Shown piece by piece: positions 23,623-32,648 of a stretch of 64,000 nt of DNA (positions are counted from its first letter, which is position 1; each line of letters begins with the position of its first letter). The notes below the pieces were generated by a model. It did no database searches and was not told where the DNA came from. It was given only the letters and a program-made list of their open reading frames with translations. The position numbers were made by a program, and so were the translations under genes. Source of the DNA: Pseudomonas sp. AOB-7 (GTDB lineage Bacteria > Pseudomonadota > Gammaproteobacteria > Pseudomonadales > Pseudomonadaceae); NCBI RefSeq assembly GCF_003696305.1, contig NZ_RFFK01000013.1, positions 53,108 to 117,107 of the forward strand. The letters are read 5' to 3'.

Positions 23623-24309
23623 TCAGTTGGACAGCAGCAGGGGCAACAGCAGCGCCGTGGCGATCCCCAGCAGGCTCATGGCCAGGGCGGCGAAGGCGCC
23701 GCACTCCTCGCCTTCCTGCAGGGCATGGGCGGTGCCGATGGCATGGGCATTGATACCGTAGCTGAGGCCTCGGGCCGCCGGGTGCTCGACCCTGGCCCAG
23801 CGCAGCAGCCAGGGGCCGAGCGCGGTGCCGATCACCCCGGTGAGCATCACCAGCACCGCCGCCAGCGAGGCGATGCCGCCGATCTGTTCGGCCACCGGCA
23901 TGGCGATCGGCATGGTCACCGATTTCGGCGCCAGGCTCATCAGCACCACCCAGTCGGCGCCCAGCGCCCAGCCGATGGCCAGGGTCAGCGTCACCGACAG
24001 CACGCCGCCGGCCAGCAGGGTGAGCATGATCGGCCAGAACAGCTGGCGGATGCGCTTGATGTTGTGCTGCAGCGGCACCGCCAGGGCCAGGGTGGCCGGG
24101 CCGAGCAGCCAGGCGATGGGCTCGGCGCCGGCGCGGTAGGTGGCGTAATCCACCCCACACAGCAGCAGGGTGGCGACGATCAGCGTCACCGACACCAGCA
24201 CCGGCTGCAGCAGCAGCCAGCCGCTGCGCCGATACAGCCAGGCGGCGATCAGAAAGGCCGCGAGGGTCAGGCCGATGGCGAACAGCGGATGCGCGGCCAG
24301 GGCATTCAT
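23623..24309 (-). CDS. LrgB/CidB family membrane protein
   Basis: A 228-residue integral membrane protein with about seven hydrophobic segments and the family signatures LAVPLQHNIKRI, SLAPKSVTMPIAMPVAEQIG and RGLSYGINAHAIGTAHAL. LrgB/CidB proteins act with LrgA/CidA holin-like proteins to control murein hydrolase activity or, in some bacteria, to export small metabolites such as pyruvate. It overlaps the upstream LrgA-type gene by four bases. Confidence 0.92.
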   Translation of the reverse strand: MNALAAHPLFAIGLTLAAFLIAAWLYRRSGWLLLQPVLVSVTLIVATLLLCGVDYATYRAGAEPIAWLLGPATLALAVPLQHNIKRIRQLFWPIMLTLLAGGVLSVTLTLAIGWALGADWVVLMSLAPKSVTMPIAMPVAEQIGGIASLAAVLVMLTGVIGTALGPWLLRWARVEHPAARGLSYGINAHAIGTAHALQEGEECGAFAALAMSLLGIATALLLPLLLSN

Positions 24310-24659
24310 CCCTTGCGCTCCTGACGGCGGATCAGTGTCTGCAACAGCCAGCCGCAGAACGGTACGGTGACCAGCAGCGACAGCACCAGGGCCGTGGCGA
24401 TCACCGGCAGCTCGGCCAGCAGCAGCTCGCTGCTGGTCATGATCCCGGCGGCCGGCACCGCCAGCAGCAACGGCAGGTAGGGCAACAGGCCATTCGCCGC
24501 CTGCTGCAGCGGCTCGGGCACCGCGCCGCGCCACATCAGCCAGGCCGACAGCAGCAGCAGGCCGATGATCGAGCCCGGCAGCATGGGCAGCAGCCACTGG
24601 TTCAGGGCCACGCCCAACAACTGCAGCAACACCAGCCAGAACAGGCCACGCAACATCAT
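24306..24659 (-). CDS. CidA/LrgA family holin-like protein
   Basis: A 117-residue protein with four membrane segments and the family pattern LPGSIIGLLLLSAWL ... LPYLPLLLAVPAAGIM. Holin-like CidA/LrgA proteins oligomerise in the membrane and pair with LrgB. I chose the ATG at 24659 because AAGGAGG lies ten bases upstream; the GTG at 24668 would be only a base or two from the same ribosome binding site, and ATG 24656 is also possible. Its stop overlaps the LrgB start (ATGA). Confidence 0.9.
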   Translation of the reverse strand: MMLRGLFWLVLLQLLGVALNQWLLPMLPGSIIGLLLLSAWLMWRGAVPEPLQQAANGLLPYLPLLLAVPAAGIMTSSELLLAELPVIATALVLSLLVTVPFCGWLLQTLIRRQERKG

Positions 24660-24674
24660 GATCTCCACTCCTCC

Positions 24675-25184
24675 TTAATTGCGCCCCCGGCGAAACAGCG
24701 GACGCGGCTCGATGGCCGAACGACCATACAACACACTGAGCCCGGCCAGGCCCTTGAGTGCATCCTCCAGCGACTTGTCGGCGCGCACGGCGAAGGCGTC
24801 GAAACCGCACTGGCGCATATGCGCCAGCTGGTCGCGCAGCACATCGCCCACCGCGCGCAGTTCGCCGCGCCAGCCCAGGCGGGTGCGCAGCAGGTAGGCC
24901 TGGCTGTAGCCGCGGCCGTCGCGGAAGCTGGGGAAGTCGATGGCGATCAGCGGCAGGCTGGAGAGAAACGGCTGCAGCGCTTCCGGCTCGTCATCCACCT
25001 GCAACAGCAGGCCGTCGGCGCTCGCCGCCCTGCCCTGCAGCACTTCGGCCGACTGCCGTTCGCGCCAGGCGGCCAGCGGCAGGATCTGCGGCGCCGCGCC
25101 AACGCTGTCGGCGTCATGCAGTTGCCAGGGGTCGTCGGTGATGATGCGGGCCTGGCCCTCGACCAGGCGGATCAGATTGTTCAT
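24675..25184 (-). CDS. DUF934 protein, sulfite-reductase partner
   Basis: A 169-residue soluble protein of the DUF934 family, recognised by LPLIAIDFPSFRDGRGYSQA and LRTRLGWRGELRAVGDVLRD. Such proteins are nearly always encoded right after a ferredoxin/siroheme sulfite reductase and are presumed to help assimilatory sulfate reduction, but no activity is established. It overlaps the cysI stop codon by four bases, so the two are coupled. Confidence 0.88.
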   Translation of the reverse strand: MNNLIRLVEGQARIITDDPWQLHDADSVGAAPQILPLAAWRERQSAEVLQGRAASADGLLLQVDDEPEALQPFLSSLPLIAIDFPSFRDGRGYSQAYLLRTRLGWRGELRAVGDVLRDQLAHMRQCGFDAFAVRADKSLEDALKGLAGLSVLYGRSAIEPRPLFRRGRN

Positions 25185-26848
25185 GCCACCGCCTCCCGGG
25201 CGTAGACGCGCTCCTTGAACGGCTCCAGGCCGATGCGCTGGAAGGTGTCGAGAAAGCCTTCGTTCAGCTCGCGGTAGTCGACGTAGGTCTGCACGATGCG
25301 CTCGATCACCTCGGGCACCTGCTCGGCGGCGAACGCCGGGCCGATCACCTTGCCCAGCGCCGCCTGCCGGCCCTGGCTGCCGCCGAGGGTGAGCTGGTAC
25401 CACTCGCTGCCGTTCTTGTCGACGCCGAGGATGCCGACGTTGCCGATATGGTGGTGGCCGCAGGCGTTCATGCAGCCGGAGATGTTCAGGCTGATATCGC
25501 CCAGGTCGTGCAGGTAGTCGAGGTCATCGAAGCGCTGCTGGATGGCCTGGGCGATGGGGATCGACTTGGCGTTGGCCAGCGAGCAGAAGTCGCCGCCCGG
25601 GCAGGCGATGATGTCGGTGAGCAGGCCGGCGTTGGCGGTGCCCAGCCCGGCCGCCCGAGCCTCGCTCCATAGCGCATGGAGATCGCGCTTGCGCGCGTCG
25701 GGCAGCACCAGGTTCTGTTCGTGGGCCACGCGAATCTCGCCGAAACCGTAGCGCTCGCTCCAGTCGGCCAGCGCCTCCATCTGCTCGGCGCTGACGTCGC
25801 CGGGCGGCGCGCTGATGCCGGGTTTGGTCGACAGCACCACGCTGGCGTAACCGGGCACCTGATGCGCCATGACGTTGCGCGACACCCAGCGGGCGAAGTC
25901 CGCGTCGCGCGCCAGCTGGGTGCCGAAGTCGATATCGGCATCGGCCAGCTCGGCATAGGCCGGCTTGTGGAAGGAGGCGGCGACGCGCCGGTATTCCTCA
26001 TCGGTGAGCCGCGCCGGGCCGTCCTTGATCGACTGCCACTCGCGCTCCACCTCGGCGGCGAAGGCCTCGATGCCGAGCGCCTTGACCAGGATCTTGATCC
26101 GCGCCTTGTACTTGTTGTCGCGCCGGCCGTGGCGGTTGTACACGCGCAGGATGGCCTCGACGTAGGACAGGCAGTCCTGCCAGTGCAGCCCTTCACGCAG
26201 TTGCTGGGCAATGATCGGCGTGCGCCCCAGGCCGCCGCCGACCAGCACCCGCAGGCGCAACGCGCCGGCCTCGTCGCGATGCAGCTGCAGGCCGATATCG
26301 TGCACCTGGATCGCCGCGCGATCTTCGGCGGCGGCGCACAGGGCGATCTTGAACTTGCGCGGCAGGAACAGGAATTCCGGGTTGACCGTCGACCACTGGC
26401 GGAGGATCTCGGCCAGCGGACGCGGGTCGAGGTACTCGTCGGCGGCAACGCCGGCGAAGGCTTCGGTGGTGATGTTGCGCACGCAGTTGCCGGAGGTCTG
26501 GATGGCGTGCATGTCGTGCGCGGCCAGCCAGTCGAGGATGTCCGCCACGCGCTCGAGCTCGATCCAGTTGAACTGGATGTTCTGCCGCGTGGTGAAGTGG
26601 CCATAACCGCGGTCGTACGCGCGGGCGATATGCGCCAGCGCGCGCATCTGCTTGGCCGACAGGGTGCCGTAGGGAATCGCCACGCGCAGCATGTAGGCAT
26701 GCTTCTGCAGGTACAGGCCGTTCTGCAGGCGCAGCGGCAGGAACTCCTCTTCGCTCAGCTCGCCTTCCAGGCGCCGCTGTACCTGGTCGCGGAACTGGGC
26801 GACGCGCTCGCGCACCAGCGCACGGTCAAAATCGTCGTATTGGTACAT
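25181..26848 (-). CDS. cysI: Assimilatory sulfite reductase hemoprotein
   Basis: A 555-residue siroheme [4Fe-4S] enzyme that reduces sulfite to sulfide with six electrons for cysteine synthesis. The two cluster motifs are present: CPGGDFC (Cx5C) and CMNACGHHHIGN (Cx3C), plus HFTTRQNIQFNWIELE and TSGNCVRNITTE of the nitrite/sulfite reductase family. AGGAGG nine bases before the ATG at 26848 supports that start over one seven codons upstream. No flavoprotein subunit gene is adjacent, so electrons may come from ferredoxin or from a remote partner. Confidence 0.93.
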   Translation of the reverse strand: MYQYDDFDRALVRERVAQFRDQVQRRLEGELSEEEFLPLRLQNGLYLQKHAYMLRVAIPYGTLSAKQMRALAHIARAYDRGYGHFTTRQNIQFNWIELERVADILDWLAAHDMHAIQTSGNCVRNITTEAFAGVAADEYLDPRPLAEILRQWSTVNPEFLFLPRKFKIALCAAAEDRAAIQVHDIGLQLHRDEAGALRLRVLVGGGLGRTPIIAQQLREGLHWQDCLSYVEAILRVYNRHGRRDNKYKARIKILVKALGIEAFAAEVEREWQSIKDGPARLTDEEYRRVAASFHKPAYAELADADIDFGTQLARDADFARWVSRNVMAHQVPGYASVVLSTKPGISAPPGDVSAEQMEALADWSERYGFGEIRVAHEQNLVLPDARKRDLHALWSEARAAGLGTANAGLLTDIIACPGGDFCSLANAKSIPIAQAIQQRFDDLDYLHDLGDISLNISGCMNACGHHHIGNVGILGVDKNGSEWYQLTLGGSQGRQAALGKVIGPAFAAEQVPEVIERIVQTYVDYRELNEGFLDTFQRIGLEPFKERVYAREAVA

Positions 26849-27184
26849 GCCGGCAGGCCTCCTGATCACGGGCGTCGACTATGCCTGCCGGACGTGTTTC
26901 GAAAACAGCGCCAGAAAAGCCTAAAAAAACCAGATCAGATAAGCGAAAGAAGGCTGTGGCTTACCGGAGATTGGCGCGGCGCGATGTCGCAGGCCGAGGC
27001 CTGTAGCGCTCAGGCTGAAATCCACAGCAGCCAGAGATGGCGTGGCCTGGAGACCTGTCAGGCACTTTTCCCGGCGCCCACCGGCCGCATCTGATCCGCT
27101 TTTTTTACGAAAACCTGAGACTGTTTCGCAAACAGTTCGCCTCGGATCATGGCGCCAGCCTGATTAACGCCTGAGGGCAACGCC
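26849..27184. promoter_or_regulatory. Divergent cysI / ccoG promoter region
   Basis: A 336-base region between genes transcribed outward. It holds a perfect inverted repeat ACTGTTT-CGC-AAACAGT (27120-27136), about 50 bases before the ccoG start, which could be an operator. No FNR/ANR-type TTGAT-N4-ATCAA box is visible. The cysI side has GTTTCGAAAACAG near 26897 with a similar look. Promoter hexamers cannot be fixed. Confidence 0.45.
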
Positions 27185-28597
27185 ATGACCGAGCTGATCC
27201 CCGTGCGGGCCGTCGAGAGCATCGACCCTGCCAAACCCATCCGCCTGACGCCGGCCCAGGCCGGTGGGCCGATCCACACCCGCAGCTTCACCGGGCGCTT
27301 TCGCAACCTGCGCCTGCTCGGCGCCGGCCTGCTGTTCCTGCTGTTCTTCGGCACCGCCTGGATCGACTGGAACGACCGCCAGGCCGTGCTCTGGGATCTG
27401 GGCGCGCGTCAGTTCCATATCTTCGGCGCCACCTACTGGCCGCAGGATTTCATCCTGCTCTCGGCCATCCTGATCATCGCCGCCTTCGGCCTGTTCTTCA
27501 TCACCGTGCTGGCCGGGCGCGTCTGGTGCGGCTACGCCTGCCCACAGAGCGTGTGGACCTGGATCTTCATGCGCGTGGAACAGCTCACCGAGGGCGACCG
27601 CGGCCAGCGCATCAAGCTCGACGCCGCGCCCTGGTCGCTGCACAAGATCCTGCGCCGCGGCGCCAAGCATGGCCTGTGGCTGGCGGTGAGCCTGGTCACC
27701 GCGCTGGCCTTCGTCGGCTACTTCACCCCGATCCGCCAGCTGACCCTGGACCTGGCGACCCTCGAGGTCGGCGCCACCACGGCCTTCTGGGTGCTGTTCT
27801 TCACCGCCGCCACCTACATCAACGCCGGCTGGCTGCGCGAGAAGGTGTGCCGCGACATGTGCCCCTACTCGCGCTTTCAGAGCGTGATGTTCGACCGCGA
27901 CACGCTGATCGTCTCCTACGACGCCGCCCGCGGCGAGAACCGCGGGCCGCGCCGCAAGGACGCCGACTACAAGGCCGAAGGCCTGGGCGACTGTATCGAC
28001 TGCACCATGTGCGTACAGGTCTGCCCCACCGGCATCGACATCCGCGATGGCCTGCAACTGGACTGCATCGGCTGCGGCGCCTGCATCGACGCCTGCGACA
28101 GCGTGATGGACAAGCTCGGCTATGCCCGCGGCCTGGTGCGCTACGGCTCCGAGCGCGAGCTGGCCGGCGGCAAGACCCGCTGGCTGCGCCCCAACCTGGT
28201 CGGCCATGCGGCGATGCTGGCGCTGATGATCGGCGCCTTCGCCTGGGCCCTGGCCGAGCGCCCGCTGCTGTCGCTGGACGTGACCCGCGACCGCGGCCTG
28301 TACCGCGAGAACGCCCTGGGCCAGATCGAGAACATCTACAGCCTGAAGATCATCAACAAGACCCAGCAGGCGCGCAGCTACAGCATCGCCCTGGTCGAGC
28401 CGGGCGACTTCGAGCTGCATGGGCCGAGCACGCTGCATCTGGCCCCCGGCGAGATCCGCGACCTGCCGGTCAGCGTCGCCCTGACCGCCACGCGCAATGG
28501 CGCCGGCCCGCAGCACCTGCAGTTCGAGGTGACCGACCAAGCCGAGCCGGACAGCCGCGTCGCCACCCGCAGCACCTTCCTCGCCCCGCTGCGCTGA
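27185..28597 (+). CDS. ccoG: Cytochrome cbb3 oxidase accessory protein CcoG (FixG/RdxA)
   Basis: A 470-residue membrane protein with several transmembrane segments and a polyferredoxin domain: CIDCTMCVQVCPTGIDIRDG and CIGCGACIDACDSVMDK supply two [4Fe-4S] clusters. GRVWCGYACPQSVWTWIF is the family signature. CcoG reduces Cu(II) to Cu(I) during assembly of cbb3 oxidase. The C-terminal part is an Ig-like domain. A GAGGG ribosome site lies seven bases upstream. It stands alone here, away from any ccoNOP genes. Confidence 0.95.
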   Translation: MTELIPVRAVESIDPAKPIRLTPAQAGGPIHTRSFTGRFRNLRLLGAGLLFLLFFGTAWIDWNDRQAVLWDLGARQFHIFGATYWPQDFILLSAILIIAAFGLFFITVLAGRVWCGYACPQSVWTWIFMRVEQLTEGDRGQRIKLDAAPWSLHKILRRGAKHGLWLAVSLVTALAFVGYFTPIRQLTLDLATLEVGATTAFWVLFFTAATYINAGWLREKVCRDMCPYSRFQSVMFDRDTLIVSYDAARGENRGPRRKDADYKAEGLGDCIDCTMCVQVCPTGIDIRDGLQLDCIGCGACIDACDSVMDKLGYARGLVRYGSERELAGGKTRWLRPNLVGHAAMLALMIGAFAWALAERPLLSLDVTRDRGLYRENALGQIENIYSLKIINKTQQARSYSIALVEPGDFELHGPSTLHLAPGEIRDLPVSVALTATRNGAGPQHLQFEVTDQAEPDSRVATRSTFLAPLR

Positions 28598-28603
28598 AAC
28601 CTC

Positions 28604-28655
28604 CTAGCCCGGATGCCATCCGGGGCCGTCCGCTGCGCGGATGGCACCCGGGCTA
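28604..28655. repeat. GCCCGGATG-type inverted repeat
   Basis: TAGCCCGGATGCCATCCGGG and CGGATGGCACCCGGGCTA are imperfect inverted copies. A related element (GGCCCGGATGCAATCCGGG...CCCCGGATTGCCTCCGGGCC) lies at 39743-39800. REP-like and intergenic. Confidence 0.65.
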
Positions 28656-28738
28656 CACCTACCCTGTAGGCGCGGATTGATCCGCGATTCGCCCAGCACG
28701 CCCGACGGTCCCGCCCGAACGACTCACGAGGCCCTGCC

Positions 28739-30214
28739 ATGTCCGCCGTTCACCCCGTAAAGTGTTCGCCCGTACCCCTTGCACCGGTGAACCAGGACAG
28801 GATGAAACGCTACGAGAAATTCGCCGACGAGATCGCCGAGCTGATCCGCAGCGGCGTGCTCGCCCCAGGCGAGAAGGTGCCCTCGGTGCGCCACGCCAGC
28901 CGCACCTACGGGGTCAGCCCGTCCACCGTGTTCCAGGCCTACTACCTGCTGGAGGATCGCGGCCTGATCCAGGCCCGCGCCCGCTCCGGCTACTTCGTCC
29001 GCGAACACGCGCAGCGCCCGCTGCACGAGCCGGAAGCGGCCGTGCGCGCCGCGCAGACCACCGAGGTGGACGTCAGCGAACTGGTGTTCTCCGTGCTCGC
29101 CTCGCTGAAAGACCCCGACACCGTGCCCTTCGGTTCGGCCTTCCCCAGCCCCGACCTGTTCCCCCTGCCGCGCCTGGCGCGCAGCATGGCACACGCCCTG
29201 CGCGAGCTGTCGCCGCACGCGGTGATCGCCGACATGACCGCCGGCAACCCCGACCTGCGTCGGCAGATCGCCCTGCGCTACATGGTCAGCGGGGTGATGC
29301 TGCCGATGGAGGAGCTGGTGATCAGCAACGGCGCCATGGAGGCGCTCAACCTCTGCCTGCAGTGCGTCACCCAGCCGGGCGACCTGGTGGCCATCGAGTC
29401 GCCGGCCTTCTACGCCTGCCTGCAGGTGCTGGAGCGGCTCAAGCTCAAGGCGGTGGAAATTCCCGTGCACCCGCGCGAAGGCATCGACCTGGCGGCGCTG
29501 GCCGACAGCCTGCAGCGCCTGCCGATCAAGGCCTGCTGGTTCATGAGCAGCCTGCAGAACCCGCTCGGCGCGAGCATGAGCGAGGCGAAGAAACAGGCGC
29601 TGTACGAGCTGCTGGTGCGCCACCAGGTGCCGCTGATCGAGGACGACGTCTACGCCGAGCTGTACTTCGCCAGCCAGCCGCCCAAGCCGGTGAAGAGCTT
29701 CGACCGCGAGGGCCTGGTGATGCACTGCGGCTCCTTCTCCAAGAGCCTGGCACCCGGCTACCGGGTCGGCTGGGTGGCCGGCGGGCGCTACGCCGAGCAG
29801 ATCGCCCGGCTCAAGCTGATGACCACCATCTCGCCCTCGGTGCCGGCCCAGGCGGCCATTGCCGACTACCTGCAGCACGGCGGCTACGACCGCCACCTGC
29901 GCAAGCTGCGCCACGCCCTGGAAATGCAGCAGGGCGCCATGCTCGCCTCCGCCGCCCGGCATTTTCCCGCCAGCACGCGGGTGACGCGGCCGGCCGGCGG
30001 TTATTTTCTCTGGTTCGAATTCCCCGAACGGCTGGACTCCCTGCAACTGCTGCGCCTGGCGCTGGCCCAGGGCATCAGCCTGGCGCCGGGACCGATCTTC
30101 TCCGCCAGCCAGGGCTTTCGTCACTGCGCCCGCCTGAACCACGGCCACCCCTGGGACGCGCGCAGCGAACAGGCCATGGAGGTGCTCGGCCGGCTGGTGG
30201 CGGGGTTGCTCTGA
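28739..30214 (+). CDS. MocR-type regulator: GntR HTH fused to aminotransferase domain
   Basis: A 491-residue fusion. Residues about 24-90 are a GntR winged helix (KFADEIAELIRSGVLAPGEK, TYGVSPSTVFQAYYLLEDRG). Residues about 125-490 are a fold-type I aminotransferase with the PLP lysine at Lys335 (CGSFSKSLAPGYRVGW), NPLG and Asp302/Tyr305 around EDDVYAE. MocR proteins use PLP or a PLP-amino-acid adduct as effector to control vitamin B6, GABA or amino-acid genes. The target here is unknown. An ATG at 28802 (MKRYEKFADE) is an alternative start. Confidence 0.88.
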   Translation: MSAVHPVKCSPVPLAPVNQDRMKRYEKFADEIAELIRSGVLAPGEKVPSVRHASRTYGVSPSTVFQAYYLLEDRGLIQARARSGYFVREHAQRPLHEPEAAVRAAQTTEVDVSELVFSVLASLKDPDTVPFGSAFPSPDLFPLPRLARSMAHALRELSPHAVIADMTAGNPDLRRQIALRYMVSGVMLPMEELVISNGAMEALNLCLQCVTQPGDLVAIESPAFYACLQVLERLKLKAVEIPVHPREGIDLAALADSLQRLPIKACWFMSSLQNPLGASMSEAKKQALYELLVRHQVPLIEDDVYAELYFASQPPKPVKSFDREGLVMHCGSFSKSLAPGYRVGWVAGGRYAEQIARLKLMTTISPSVPAQAAIADYLQHGGYDRHLRKLRHALEMQQGAMLASAARHFPASTRVTRPAGGYFLWFEFPERLDSLQLLRLALAQGISLAPGPIFSASQGFRHCARLNHGHPWDARSEQAMEVLGRLVAGLL

Positions 30215-30238
30215 CAGAGCGGCGCAGCCTGCGCGCAA

Positions 30239-30928
30239 TTAGAGCGCCGGCAACCGCCAGTCGATGGGCGTCATGCCGTTCTGCACGAGGAACTGGTTGC
30301 AGCGGCTGAAGTGACCGTTGCCGATAAAGCCGCGGTGCGCCGACAACGGCGAGGGGTGCGGCGAGCGCAGCACCAGGTGCTTGGTCGGGTCGATCAGGCG
30401 CTGCTTGCCCTGCGCATGGCTGCCCCAGAGCAGGAACACCAGCTTGGGCCGCTGCTGGCTGACCACCTCGATCACCCGGTCGGTGAACAGTTGCCAGCCC
30501 TTGTTCGCGTGGGAGCCGGCGTTGCCTCGCTCCACGGTCAGCGAGGTGTTGAGCAGCAGCACGCCCTGCTCGGCCCAGCTCTGCAGGTAGCCGTGGGCGG
30601 GGATATCCAGGTTCAGGTCGCGCTTGAGTTCCTTGTAGATGTTCACCAGCGACGGCGGCGTCTGCACCCCCGGCTGCACCGAGAAACACAGGCCGTGGGC
30701 CTGGCCGGGACCGTGGTAGGGGTCCTGGCCGATGATCACCACCTTGACCCGCTCCAGCGGCGTGGAGTTGAGCGCATTGAAGATCAGCGGGCCCGGCGGG
30801 TAGATCTCCTTGCCGGCCGCCTTCTCGGCACGGAGGAACTCGCGCAGCTCGCTCATGTAGGGCTTGTCGAACTCCTCGCGCAGCGCCTCTTTCCAGCTGG
30901 CGTCGAGTTTGATGCGGTCGTCGGTCAT
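30239..30928 (-). CDS. ung: Uracil-DNA glycosylase
   Basis: Ung removes uracil from DNA in base-excision repair. The 229-residue product has both active-site motifs: GQDPYHGPGQAHGLCFSV with the catalytic Asp, and HPSPLSAHRGF with the catalytic His, plus VLLLNTSLTVERG. Length is normal for family 1. It converges with the MocR gene, leaving a 24-base gap. Confidence 0.97.
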   Translation of the reverse strand: MTDDRIKLDASWKEALREEFDKPYMSELREFLRAEKAAGKEIYPPGPLIFNALNSTPLERVKVVIIGQDPYHGPGQAHGLCFSVQPGVQTPPSLVNIYKELKRDLNLDIPAHGYLQSWAEQGVLLLNTSLTVERGNAGSHANKGWQLFTDRVIEVVSQQRPKLVFLLWGSHAQGKQRLIDPTKHLVLRSPHPSPLSAHRGFIGNGHFSRCNQFLVQNGMTPIDWRLPAL

Positions 30929-31110
30929 CCCGGGTGTTCCTGCGCTGAAAACGAAAACGGCACGCTAGGCAAGGCACGGGGGCAAGTCAAGGCATCGCAC
31001 GGGATAACGCGGCGCCGACTGATGCCTGCCCATCACGCCGCTGGATGCGCGTTGCCACGCCGCCCTCGCCGGCCAAGACTCAAAGGCGATATCCCGAGGA
31101 GCAGCGCAGC

Positions 31111-31524
31111 ATGAACACCGCGACCGCTATCAGCCGCGAACGCCTGGAACAGGCGCTAGCCCACTCCACCTTCGCCCAGTTGCTCGGCGCCGAGCTGCTC
31201 GACTTCGAACCCGGCAAGGTCAGCCTGCAGGTGCGCAGCCGCCCCGACCTGTGCCAGCACCACGGCTATCTGCACGGCGCGGTGGTCGGTTTCATGGTCG
31301 ACAGCGGCTGCGCCTGGGCCGCCGCCTCGCTGGTCGGCGACGTGGTCACCAGCGAATACAAGCTCAACCTGCTCGCCCCGGCCATCGGCGAGCGCCTGCT
31401 GTGCCGGGCCGAAGTGCTCAAGGCCGGACAGCGCCAGGCGGTGTGCCGCGCCGACGTGTTCGCCTTGAAGGATGGCCAGGAGAAGCTGGTGGCCACCGGC
31501 CTGGCGACCATCGCCCGGGTGTAG
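31111..31524 (+). CDS. PaaI-type hotdog thioesterase
   Basis: A 137-residue single hotdog domain with the family pattern QHHGYLHGAVVGFMVDSGCAWAA and TSEYKLNLLAPAIGERL. PaaI-like enzymes hydrolyse acyl- or aryl-CoA thioesters. The ATG at 31111 has an AGGAG site upstream; an earlier in-frame ATG gives unrelated sequence. Location between ung and the acyl-CoA catabolic cluster suggests it may trim dead-end CoA esters of that pathway, but this is inference. Confidence 0.85.
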   Translation: MNTATAISRERLEQALAHSTFAQLLGAELLDFEPGKVSLQVRSRPDLCQHHGYLHGAVVGFMVDSGCAWAAASLVGDVVTSEYKLNLLAPAIGERLLCRAEVLKAGQRQAVCRADVFALKDGQEKLVATGLATIARV

Positions 31525-31640
31525 GGCGGATTCAGCAGTCTTAGGTTGGGTTGAGGTACGCCGCGCCGAAGCCCAACGGGTCAGGTCGAGGACTGCTGGG
31601 CTTCGCTGCGCTCGGCGCCCAGCTAGCGGCGGGGGCCGCC

Positions 31641-32522
31641 CTAGCCCTGGTGCAAGGCCCGGTAATGGCTGGGCGCCATGCCCACCACCTTGCGAAACAG
31701 TCGCGAGAAATAATAGGGATCGTCGTAGCCCAGTTGCTCGGCGATCTGCCGCACCTCGGCGTCGCCCTGGTCGAGCAGGCGGCAGGCCTGGGCCATCTTC
31801 AGCTGGATGAAATCCTGGATCGGCGCGTGGCCGGTCAGGGCACGGTAGGTCTTGGCGAAGTGGAAGCGCGACAGCTTGAACTGCGCCGCCAGCTCGTCGA
31901 GGTTGAGGCTGCCATGCAGGTGGCTGCGCATCACCGCCTGCACCGCGTCGACGTCCAGCACCCGCCCGGATTTGAGGTTGGCCCGCGCCGGCAGCACCGC
32001 CAGGGAGCTGAGCAGCGCCTGCAGCTGATGGGCGGCGTGGATGAAGGGCACCGGGTTGAGACCCTGGCGCTGCAAGCCCAGCAACGCCTCGAAATCCGCC
32101 AGCAGGCGCGGCTGCACGCCGATGCGGCGCACCCGACGCGGCCCCAGCAGACGCAGGAAGTCCTCGGCCAGGCTGCCGTCGAAATGCACCCAGTACAGCG
32201 TCCAGGGCCGTACGGCGTCGGCGCCGTAGCGGTGGGCGAGGCCCTTGGGCAGCAGCAGCAGATCGCCGCCGCCGACCTCGAATCGTCCATCCGCCGTCTC
32301 CAGCCAGCCGCGCCCGGCGCGGCAGTAGATCAGCAGGTGATCCTCCGGCTGACTGCGCTGCATCAGGTGCCCGGCCGCTTCCGGGTAAAACCCCAGCGCC
32401 AGCGGGTAGCAGCCGCAGCTCAGCGGCTGACGGGCCAGCAGGCGACGCAGGCGCGGCGGGGTGATGAAGCGCTGGCCGTTGGCGGGCAGCGGCCAGCTGG
32501 AGGTTTCCACTCGTGCAGTCAT
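31641..32522 (-). CDS. AraC-family transcriptional regulator
   Basis: A 293-residue regulator with an N-terminal cupin-like sensing domain (residues about 30-110, GGGDLLLLPKGLAHRYGAD) and a C-terminal double HTH (LNLDELAAQFKLSRFHFAKT and VRQIAEQLGYDDPYYFSRLF, then FRKVVGMAPSHYRA). It is divergent from the mmsA-like gene across 126 bases, the usual position of a local activator such as MmsR of the mmsAB operon. It probably senses a branched-chain or short acyl catabolite. The start at 32522 fits the domain boundary. Confidence 0.88.
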   Translation of the reverse strand: MTARVETSSWPLPANGQRFITPPRLRRLLARQPLSCGCYPLALGFYPEAAGHLMQRSQPEDHLLIYCRAGRGWLETADGRFEVGGGDLLLLPKGLAHRYGADAVRPWTLYWVHFDGSLAEDFLRLLGPRRVRRIGVQPRLLADFEALLGLQRQGLNPVPFIHAAHQLQALLSSLAVLPARANLKSGRVLDVDAVQAVMRSHLHGSLNLDELAAQFKLSRFHFAKTYRALTGHAPIQDFIQLKMAQACRLLDQGDAEVRQIAEQLGYDDPYYFSRLFRKVVGMAPSHYRALHQG

Positions 32523-32648
32523 CGGCGCGCCCACCTCGCTGGGGGATGGCAATGCCAAGATCGTCCATCCAAAGGCCAAGATCGTCAATCCACAAGCAGC
32601 CGGACACTGACTATAAAGAGAGCACAGAAGAACAACAGGAGGCCGACC

